Source: an uncultured bacterium (GTDB lineage Bacteria > Cyanobacteriota > Vampirovibrionia > Gastranaerophilales > Gastranaerophilaceae). Taken from it: a stretch of DNA of 12,386 bases. The translations under genes and the position numbers were made by a program. Where the stretch lies: the NCBI GenBank assembly GCA_947169755.1, contig CAMVQX010000036.1, positions 1 through 12,386 on the forward strand, in the 5' to 3' direction. How positions within the stretch are numbered: the stretch's first letter is position 1; the number at the start of each line of letters is the position of its first letter. Under the pieces are notes generated by a model that was not told where the DNA came from, did not search any database, and saw nothing but the letters and a program-made list of their open reading frames with translations. Shown here in pieces: positions 1-4,952 of this stretch.

Positions 1-408
1 TTTTTCCAACAGGCCTTTGGTAAAATATATCGTGCCGTCAGGCATTACGAACGCATTAACATCTTCATCATCAATCTGATGTAAATGGAATTTCGATTTA
101 CCTTGCAAATTCTTATCTAACTTTATGATTTTTGGCTTTACTCCCTCTAAAAATTCTATTTTATCAGATTCATCATCCATAACACCGTCAATAGTACCTG
201 AAAGCATTTTTTCAATTTTTAATTGATTTTCATTCGACATTCTGTCAATAAAAAAGTTTGAAATTGCACCGGCAAATAAATAAACGAAAAAACAAATTAT
301 CGCAACAGCACCAATCATAGCAAAAAACTCGACTCCGGCATTTGATTTTCCGACGTTGACATCACTGTTTATTACATTCAAATATTTATCTTCAAGTTCT
401 TCATTCAT
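1..408 (-). CDS. M48-type zinc metallopeptidase, N-terminal part (cut by left edge)
   Basis: The frame is open for 136 codons from the ATG at 408 to the window edge, so only the N-terminus is present. Residues about 24-48 form one hydrophobic membrane segment. The last visible stretch, VNAFVMPDGTIYFTKGLLE, matches the strand that precedes the HEXXH zinc helix in M48 (Ste24/HtpX/LoiP-like) peptidases, typically NAFxxPxGxIxxTxGLL. The zinc-binding residues themselves lie outside the window, so catalysis is inferred. Family knowledge suggests a membrane-anchored protease for envelope protein quality control. The start codon overlaps the stop of the upstream gene by 8 bases (ATGAATGA), indicating translational coupling in the operon that begins with the ferredoxin gene. 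Family call fairly sure; specific role unknown. Confidence 0.72.
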   Translation of the reverse strand, partial: MNEELEDKYLNVINSDVNVGKSNAGVEFFAMIGAVAIICFFVYLFAGAISNFFIDRMSNENQLKIEKMLSGTIDGVMDDESDKIEFLEGVKPKIIKLDKNLQGKSKFHLHQIDDEDVNAFVMPDGTIYFTKGLLEK

Positions 409-850
409 AAGTTATTGCCGTACCGCTGGCTATTATTGCACATTGAGGATCTGAACTTTTGCCGCCCAAATCATTTAGCATTACTGTATCAATACGCGTA
501 TTAATTATAAAATTTGCACCGATAGCTTTTTCACGCATTCTAAGAATTGCTTCCCTTCGGCCTCTGTCCAGAACAGATTCAATTGAAGTCAAACGTCCGC
601 CAAATAAATTTTTCAAGTTGGCTACAAATGCTTTGAAATAACCGACGCCGACTACAACTTCACCGGTTACTAATTCAACACTTCTAATCTTACGTTTGGA
701 ATTCCATTCTTTTATCCCATAACTCACAATAGGTTTTCTGATTAGGGCAATCTCACGCTGTTTTATGCTTTTATAATGATTTTTTTCAATTACGGAACCG
801 GTTATATAAGTTACAATAAGAGTTACCGCAATTATTATTAATTCTTCCAT
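401..850 (-). CDS. Membrane-anchored UPF0145 (YbjQ-like) domain protein
   Basis: The protein has 149 residues. Residues 3-21 form an N-terminal hydrophobic anchor and a UPF0145/DUF74-like domain spans roughly 52-148. The domain shows the family pattern of a GG-L motif (84-86), a helix with repeated Arg/Glu (RGRREAILRMREKA), then GANFIINTRI and a final glycine-containing strand. I chose the ATG at 850 because GAGGG sits 5 bases upstream; the frame stays open to a TTG at 871, but that lies inside the previous gene and has no ribosome site. The start is 1 base after the stop of the soluble paralogue upstream, so the two are probably coupled. The family has been called heavy-metal-binding from structure, but its biochemical role is not established. 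An anchored copy next to a soluble copy suggests a mixed oligomer at the membrane (inference). Confidence 0.78.
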   Translation of the reverse strand: MEELIIIAVTLIVTYITGSVIEKNHYKSIKQREIALIRKPIVSYGIKEWNSKRKIRSVELVTGEVVVGVGYFKAFVANLKNLFGGRLTSIESVLDRGRREAILRMREKAIGANFIINTRIDTVMLNDLGGKSSDPQCAIIASGTAITYE

Positions 851-851
851 A

Positions 852-1178
852 TTATCCCTCGACAGGTTCAACCTTTACAGCTGTTCCGTAGGCATATACT
901 TCTGCAGCGCCCGCAGTAACGGCAGAAGTGGCAAACCTGACGTTTATTATAGCATTTGCACCCATCATTTGTGCTTGTTCTTTCATACGATTTACAGCTT
1001 CTTTTCTGGATTCCATCAAAAGCTCTGTATAACTTTTTAATTCACCGCCAAAAGTATTCTTAATACCTGCACCAAAATCCAAAACAAAGTTTTTAGCCCT
1101 TACCGTACTTCCGGATACTAAACCGTATTGAGCAAGAATTTTGTAACCCGGTACGGATTCAATATTAGTTAAAATCAT
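852..1178 (-). CDS. UPF0145 (YbjQ-like) soluble protein
   Basis: This 108-residue protein is the usual length for YbjQ/UPF0145. It opens with the typical MILTNIESVPGYKI start (a Thr-containing strand followed by PGY) and carries FGGELKSYTELL, a long helix with RKEAVNRMKEQA, and GANAIINVRF. It ends in a strand with AYGTAV. Family members form small ring-like oligomers; function is unproven, and heavy-metal binding is only a label inherited from the domain name. It starts 5 bases after the ferredoxin stop and is followed after 1 base by a membrane-anchored paralogue, so the pair looks like a tandem duplication in which one copy gained an anchor. No signal peptide or Cys cluster is visible, so it is expected to be cytosolic. 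Confidence 0.88.
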   Translation of the reverse strand: MILTNIESVPGYKILAQYGLVSGSTVRAKNFVLDFGAGIKNTFGGELKSYTELLMESRKEAVNRMKEQAQMMGANAIINVRFATSAVTAGAAEVYAYGTAVKVEPVEG

Positions 1179-1183
1179 TTTAC

Positions 1184-1444
1184 CTACTTTCTTATTTTTG
1201 CTTCAATAGCTGACAAAACTTTTTCAACAGTTGCTTCTTTAATCACTTCATCATCAACTTTTACATATGGTGCTTTGGAAAATTCCCAGTCAATTGAGCA
1301 TAATCCAAGACACGGAACACCTGTAACTTCGACTTGATCGCCGTATTTTCTGGGAACAGTCTCTATCAATTCTTGCAAATTTGAAGAACCCATAACAAAA
1401 CAAGTTGTTCCTAAGCATACTTTTACGCTAATCTTTTTATCCAT
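1184..1444 (-). CDS. Thioredoxin-like [2Fe-2S] ferredoxin (NuoE/HydC-like domain)
   Basis: This 86-residue protein has a thioredoxin-fold 2Fe-2S ferredoxin layout. Cys10 and Cys15 are spaced C-x4-C (CLGTTC) and Cys45 and Cys49 are spaced C-x3-C (CLGLC), the ligand spacing of NuoE, HndA/HydC and related proteins. It lacks the N-terminal helical bundle of full-length NuoE, so it is the stand-alone type that anaerobes use as an electron carrier. No NuoF- or hydrogenase-like partner is in the window. Instead it is first in an operon with UPF0145 and M48 genes, which is not an obvious redox context. The start has a clear AGAGGG site 5 bases upstream and a strong promoter at 1469-1498. Family call is firm; electron partner unknown. 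Confidence 0.85.
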   Translation of the reverse strand: MDKKISVKVCLGTTCFVMGSSNLQELIETVPRKYGDQVEVTGVPCLGLCSIDWEFSKAPYVKVDDEVIKEATVEKVLSAIEAKIRK

Positions 1445-1468
1445 CTTAACCCTCTCAAAACTATCTGT

Positions 1469-1498
1469 ATTTTACCAGTTTTTTAAATTTATTGTCAA
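1469..1498 (-). promoter_or_regulatory. Promoter of the ferredoxin-UPF0145-M48 operon
   Basis: Reading leftward there is a perfect TTGACA (1498-1493), an 18-base spacer ending in TGG, and TAAAAT (1474-1469), so it also has an extended -10 TGn. It lies directly beyond the purB stop and about 25 bases before the ferredoxin start. No terminator separates purB from it, so purB read-through may add to expression. Confidence 0.75.
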
Positions 1499-1500
1499 TA

Positions 1501-2790
1501 TTATAAAATTCTTGAATATATTTCATCTATATTTTTCAAGAAATCTTCTTTATTAAAAATCTCATCTACTTCAACAGAATCCAAATATTTTGCCACTTCT
1601 TTGTCCGCAATAAGATTTTTTCTGAAATCTCCCTCATTTTCAAATGCGTTCAATGCATTCCGCTGAACAATCTTATATGCATCTTCACGTGTCAAACCTT
1701 TTTCAACAAGTTTTAAAAGGACTTTTTGCGAAAATACAATTCCGCCAAATTTGTCAGTATTTTTTAGCATATTTTTTTCATGCACAACCAGATTTTTAAT
1801 AATTTCATTAAACCTGTTCAACATAAAATCAACAAGAATAAGACTATCCGGAAAAATTATACGTTCCGTTGAACTGTGTGAAATATCCCTTTCATGCCAG
1901 AGCGGAATATCTTCCAATGCTGCAATTGAATTTGCTCTTACAACCCTTGCTAATCCGCACAAATTCTCGGATAAAACAGGATTTTTCTTGTGAGGCATTG
2001 CTGACGAACCTTTTTGATTCTTGCCAAATCCTTCTTCAACCTCTAAAACTTCTGTTCTTTGAAGATGTCTTATTTCCGTTGCAAATTGTTCAATTACAGA
2101 AGCTATCAAAGCCAATGACTGCATAAAATATGCATGGTAATCTCTCGCAATAATTTGTGTAGAAATTCTTGCAGGATTTAGTCCCAAATTTTTGCAGGTA
2201 ATTTTTTCAATTTCCGGCGGAATATTACTGTATGTCCCAACAGGACCTGAAATTTGTCCGACTTTTATTTCATCAAGAGCATGAATAAAATTTGCTCTTT
2301 GGCGTTGTAAAATATCAATCCAATTGCAAATCTTCACTCCAAAGGTCATAATTTCCGCATGCACACCATGCGACCGTCCGATACAAACAGTATTTTTATG
2401 TTTGTTAGCCAAATCTTTTAATGATTGGATTGTTTCATCCAAATCTTTTAAAATAATTTTTCCGCTGTCTTGAATTTGAAGAGCAAACGCAGTATCAATA
2501 ACATCAGAACTTGTCATCCCGACATGCATATATTTTGCCAAATCTCCAAGACTTTCATTAACACAAGTTAAAAACGCAATGACATCATGTTTAACTTCAG
2601 CTTCTATTTCATCAATACGTTTTAAATCAAATTTGGCTTTTTTCTCAAGCTCTTTTATATCATCTTCGGGAAAAGTTCCGACTTTTGCGTACGCTTTTGC
2701 AACGGCAATTTCAACATCTAAATAGTATTGGAATTTTGAATTCAAATCCCAAATTTTTTTCATTTCCTCACGCGAATATCTTTCAATCAT
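1501..2790 (-). CDS. purB: Adenylosuccinate lyase
   Basis: This 429-residue enzyme is full length for the short bacterial PurB type (about 430). It cleaves SAICAR to AICAR plus fumarate and adenylosuccinate to AMP plus fumarate, so it acts twice in purine synthesis in the cytosol. The fumarase/aspartase-superfamily signature SSAMPHKKNP is at 262-271, including the mobile-loop serine. The catalytic-region histidines fall at 68 (EVKHD) and 141 (GRSHGVHAE), the same positions as in Bacillus subtilis PurB. The N-terminus MIERYSREEM is canonical for the family, which fixes the start at 2790. No Shine-Dalgarno sequence precedes it; an extended -10 sits 6 bases upstream, so the message may be leaderless. 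Other pur genes are absent nearby. Confidence 0.96.
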   Translation of the reverse strand: MIERYSREEMKKIWDLNSKFQYYLDVEIAVAKAYAKVGTFPEDDIKELEKKAKFDLKRIDEIEAEVKHDVIAFLTCVNESLGDLAKYMHVGMTSSDVIDTAFALQIQDSGKIILKDLDETIQSLKDLANKHKNTVCIGRSHGVHAEIMTFGVKICNWIDILQRQRANFIHALDEIKVGQISGPVGTYSNIPPEIEKITCKNLGLNPARISTQIIARDYHAYFMQSLALIASVIEQFATEIRHLQRTEVLEVEEGFGKNQKGSSAMPHKKNPVLSENLCGLARVVRANSIAALEDIPLWHERDISHSSTERIIFPDSLILVDFMLNRFNEIIKNLVVHEKNMLKNTDKFGGIVFSQKVLLKLVEKGLTREDAYKIVQRNALNAFENEGDFRKNLIADKEVAKYLDSVEVDEIFNKEDFLKNIDEIYSRIL

Positions 2791-2796
2791 ATAATC

Positions 2797-2805
2797 ATTA
2801 TAACA
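2797..2805 (-). promoter_or_regulatory. Extended -10 element immediately upstream of purB
   Basis: Leftward TGT-TATAAT forms a perfect -10 with an upstream TGn; no good -35 is present. The last base of the -10 is 6 bases before the purB ATG, so the expected transcription start falls on or next to the A of ATG, predicting a leaderless message. An alternative purB promoter lies farther up at 3076-3104. Confidence 0.5.
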
Positions 2806-2836
2806 CGGATTTTGTTTTTATGATTATTATAAAAAA

Positions 2837-2865
2837 TTGAAATATTATTAAATATATGATACGAT
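2837..2865 (+). promoter_or_regulatory. Promoter for the small-peptide transcript
   Basis: TTGAAA (2837-2842), a 17-base spacer and TACGAT (2860-2865) make a reasonable sigma-70-type promoter reading rightward. The expected start is near 2872, at the first TGTAGGG copy, about 70 bases before the small ORF. The leader contains two hairpins (2879-2891 and 2892-2928). Confidence 0.5.
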
Positions 2866-2878
2866 ATAAATGTAGGGT

Positions 2879-2891
2879 TGGCACACTGCCA
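2879..2891 (+). repeat. Short leader hairpin
   Basis: TGGCA-CAC-TGCCA is a perfect 5-bp stem with a 3-base loop close to the predicted 5' end of the small-peptide transcript. It is short, and is listed because it is the first in a chain of four inverted repeats. Confidence 0.4.
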
Positions 2892-2928
2892 TTTCGTCAC
2901 ACACAATTTACGAAGAAATTGGACGAAA
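2892..2928 (+). promoter_or_regulatory. Leader hairpin abutting the ribosome binding site
   Basis: TTTCGTC (2892-2898) pairs with GACGAAA (2922-2928), and inside it AATTT (2905-2909) pairs with AAATT (2916-2920). The 3' arm ends in the A residues that begin AAAGGAGGG, the Shine-Dalgarno sequence of the 24-codon ORF. The structure is placed to influence ribosome access to that ORF. The pairing is read directly; a regulatory effect is inferred. Confidence 0.5.
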
Positions 2929-2941
2929 GGAGGGCTAAGCT

Positions 2942-3016
2942 ATGGTTGACAAAATAATAATGCTACTAATCGCATTTGATATACTCTTAGTAGCATTAAA
3001 ATTGTTCAAACTGTAG
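2942..3016 (+). CDS. 24-residue hydrophobic peptide, candidate type I toxin or small membrane protein
   Basis: An ATG at 2942 follows a near-ideal ribosome site (AGGAGG, 8-base spacing) and opens 24 codons ending in TAG. The peptide starts MVDKIIMLLIAFDILLVALK and ends LFKL. It is one uninterrupted hydrophobic segment with a short charged N-end and two lysines near the C-end, long enough to span a membrane once. The core (LLIAF...LVAL) loosely recalls short holin-like or TxpA/BsrG/Fst-type toxic peptides, but I cannot assign a family. It has its own promoter, a structured leader, a 12-bp inverted repeat inside the codons, and a 3' hairpin beginning at its stop codon. An opposing promoter lies about 80 bases downstream. 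The strong ribosome site and full set of signals make chance unlikely. Alternatively it is a leader peptide or a non-coding structured RNA. Confidence 0.55.
   Translation: MVDKIIMLLIAFDILLVALKLFKL
2958..2998 (+). repeat. Perfect 12-bp inverted repeat inside the small ORF
   Basis: TAATGCTACTAA (2958-2969) and TTAGTAGCATTA (2987-2998) are exact reverse complements separated by 17 bases. The repeat covers more than half of the 24-codon reading frame. Read leftward, the 3' arm is followed by a T-rich stretch (TTATTTTG), so it could end an antisense transcript. Confidence 0.8.
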
Positions 3017-3070
3017 GGTGCGAAGCAGAGTCTTTAAGTCTCGTTAAATTTTAAAGGCTCTCGCCCTACA
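3012..3070. repeat. Long imperfect hairpin with TGTAGGG/CCCTACA ends
   Basis: TGTAGGG (3012-3018) pairs with CCCTACA (3064-3070), CG (3021-3022) with CG (3062-3063), and AGAGTCTTTAA (3027-3037) with TTAAAGGCTCT (3051-3061, one G-U in RNA). The bulges are 2 and 4 bases and the loop is 13. It starts within the last codons of the small ORF. A further TGTAGGG copy at 2871-2877 makes an outer inverted pair with 3064-3070, framing a 200-bp unit. No clear T-run follows on either strand, so it is a poor terminator. It could be an RNA stability structure or the end of a MITE-like intergenic repeat. Confidence 0.65.
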
Positions 3071-3075
3071 CTTAC

Positions 3076-3104
3076 ATTATTTCTGATTTTTAATATTTTG
3101 TCAA
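3076..3104 (-). promoter_or_regulatory. Leftward promoter between pfp and the small-peptide locus
   Basis: A perfect TTGACA (3104-3099), a 17-base spacer and AATAAT (3081-3076) read leftward from just past the PPi-phosphofructokinase stop. The expected start is near 3069, at the base of the 3012-3070 hairpin, so the RNA would be antisense to the small peptide message. It could equally be a long-leader promoter for purB, 280 bases downstream. Confidence 0.55.
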
Positions 3105-3107
3105 GCC

Positions 3108-4790
3108 TTACGCGTTTATAAGCTGCCTGCCTCTTTCAAGCTGCAGCGTTCTTGTTGTGATATCGCAAACGCTCGACGGGCCAAAATATTGAATTGCACC
3201 CGGGAATAAATATCTGTCATTCATTGCCCAGTCTTCTCTGTTTTCCTCTAATTGTTTGAAAACAGGTCCGTCCAATTTTACAAGAGCTTTTTGAATAACA
3301 GGTTTCATTTCGCCGTGGCGTTTTTCCATATTCATCATCATTGTAAGAGGAATACCTCCGGCAATCCAATCAGTTGCCGGTGCTGTCAAGTTTCTAACTG
3401 ATGATAAGTACCCTGTCAAACCGAAGTTAATCAATGCAAATGCATTATAACCTAATGAATAACAATAATCCGCATCAAAATTTGAAGGGAATGCACATCT
3501 TCCTTCGTAGCCGAAGAAGTGTGATTGTGCAGAGAATTTACCTGAATATTCTCCACGATTTTTCAATTCAGATAATCTTGTTGAAATCATTTCAATCAAC
3601 AATTTTTCTGTTTCAATCTTTGAAACTTGAACGTTTCCGTGCGGATCGCGATCAGCAAGCAATTGAGCTTTAATCAATGCCGGAAGTGAATTATATACTT
3701 TTGCATTGTTGTCATCTAATCTTCTTTCAACAATATCAAATTTTTCACGAGTTGAAGTTGAATTAACAAAATCCGGATCACTTTCAAGTTCTGCCATTAT
3801 GTCATTTAAGTTTGAAATCATTGATTTCATTTCAGGAATAAATTCAATCAAACCTTCAGGAATAACGGCAATACCAAAGTTTTTACCCATATTTGCACGT
3901 TTTACAATAATATCTGTCATATAGCTGATTATACTGTCAAGTGACATTTTTTTACTTTCAACTTCTTCGGAAATCAAAGTAATATTTGGTTGTGTTTGCA
4001 AAGCAGCTTCCAATGCTACGTGAGATGCTGATCTGCCCATAATTTTTACAAAGTGCCAGTATTTTTTAGCAGAATTTGCATCACGTTCAATATTACCGAT
4101 TAATTCTGCATAAGTTTTTGTTGCCGTATCAAACCCGAAAGAAATTTCGATTTGATCATTTTTCAAATCGCCGTCGATTGTCTTAGGACAACCAATAACT
4201 TGAATACCTGTATTATTTTTTACAAACCATTCAGCTAAAAGTGCCGCATTTGTATTAGAATCATCACCGCCGATTATAACAACAGCAGAAATATTCAAAC
4301 TTTTACAAACCTTCAAAGATTCTTGGAATTGATCTTCTGTTTCAAGTTTTGTTCTGCCTGAACCGATAATATCAAAACCGCCGGTATTTCTGTATGCGTT
4401 CATAAATTCATCAGTAAATTCAATATATTTACCGTCAATAATACCTGAAGGTCCGCCCAAAAATCCATATAATTTGTTGTTCGGGTTAGCACTTTTCAAA
4501 GCATCATAAAGCCCTGCAATAACGTTGTGTCCGCCTGGAGCTTGGCCGCCTGAAAGAATTACACCAACATTTCTTACTTCTGATGTTGATGATGAACCTG
4601 TTGATTTAAATGTTACGGTAGGTTTTCCGTATGTGTTTTTAAATAATTCTTTAATTTGCTCTTGATCTCTAACAGATTGAGTAGCAGAACCTTCCGTCAT
4701 TTCAAGACTGTTAATGCCGTTTGAAAGACTTGAAGGAAGTTTTGGTTGATACTTTAATCTCTCAATTTGTAACGGTGAAAGTTTTTCCAT
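3108..4790 (-). CDS. pfp: Pyrophosphate--fructose-6-phosphate 1-phosphotransferase (long form)
   Basis: This 560-residue protein has the length of the long PPi-dependent PFK clade (plant beta-subunit/spirochaete type). It interconverts fructose-6-phosphate and fructose-1,6-bisphosphate using pyrophosphate and is reversible, serving glycolysis and gluconeogenesis in the cytosol. Diagnostic motifs are GGQAPGGHN at 81-89, GGDDSNTN at 174-181 (the second Asp marks PPi rather than ATP use), PKTIDGDLKN at 202-211 with the catalytic TIDGD, MGRSASH at 251-257 for the sugar phosphate, and PEGLIEFIPE at 311-320. The start at 4790 has AAAGGA about 8 bases upstream. It is probably a single-gene unit, since a new promoter follows its stop. 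Substrate call is from motifs and is strong. Confidence 0.95.
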   Translation of the reverse strand: MEKLSPLQIERLKYQPKLPSSLSNGINSLEMTEGSATQSVRDQEQIKELFKNTYGKPTVTFKSTGSSSTSEVRNVGVILSGGQAPGGHNVIAGLYDALKSANPNNKLYGFLGGPSGIIDGKYIEFTDEFMNAYRNTGGFDIIGSGRTKLETEDQFQESLKVCKSLNISAVVIIGGDDSNTNAALLAEWFVKNNTGIQVIGCPKTIDGDLKNDQIEISFGFDTATKTYAELIGNIERDANSAKKYWHFVKIMGRSASHVALEAALQTQPNITLISEEVESKKMSLDSIISYMTDIIVKRANMGKNFGIAVIPEGLIEFIPEMKSMISNLNDIMAELESDPDFVNSTSTREKFDIVERRLDDNNAKVYNSLPALIKAQLLADRDPHGNVQVSKIETEKLLIEMISTRLSELKNRGEYSGKFSAQSHFFGYEGRCAFPSNFDADYCYSLGYNAFALINFGLTGYLSSVRNLTAPATDWIAGGIPLTMMMNMEKRHGEMKPVIQKALVKLDGPVFKQLEENREDWAMNDRYLFPGAIQYFGPSSVCDITTRTLQLERGRQLINA

Positions 4791-4819
4791 ATTTTTTTCC
4801 TTTATATTGCTATTACGCT

Positions 4820-4825
4820 AGTATA
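4820..4825 (-). promoter_or_regulatory. Possible -10 element of pfp
   Basis: TATACT reads leftward 30 bases before the pfp ATG and would give a leader of about 23 bases containing the AAAGGA ribosome site. No convincing -35 is present at 16-18 bases, so this is tentative. Confidence 0.3.
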
Positions 4826-4894
4826 TTACTACAAAAAATTTATTTTGTATATTTAATACAGGTTTATCAACAATCAATTATTTTAATTTTCCGG

Positions 4895-4923
4895 TTTATA
4901 AAACGAATTATTCATAGTATAAT
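4895..4923 (+). promoter_or_regulatory. Promoter of the solute-binding protein gene
   Basis: TTTATA (4895-4900), a 17-base spacer and a perfect TATAAT (4918-4923) lie 30 bases before the ATG at 4953. The leader is about 23 bases and its ribosome site is weak (GGTG). Confidence 0.55.
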
Positions 4924-4952
4924 TCAATATAGTTAAAATGAAATGGTGAAAA

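Noticed and set aside
851..871. Upstream extension of the anchored UPF0145 gene to a TTG at 871
   Set aside because: It lies inside the preceding coding sequence and lacks a ribosome site; the ATG at 850 has GAGGG 5 bases upstream.
3012..3070. Hairpin as the intrinsic terminator of the small-peptide message
   Set aside because: The stem has two bulges and no T-run directly after it on the rightward strand, so it is kept as a structural repeat rather than a terminator.
3434..3673. Rightward open frame opposite pfp
   Set aside because: It is antisense to conserved PPi-PFK motifs, has no ribosome site, and its product has no recognisable features.
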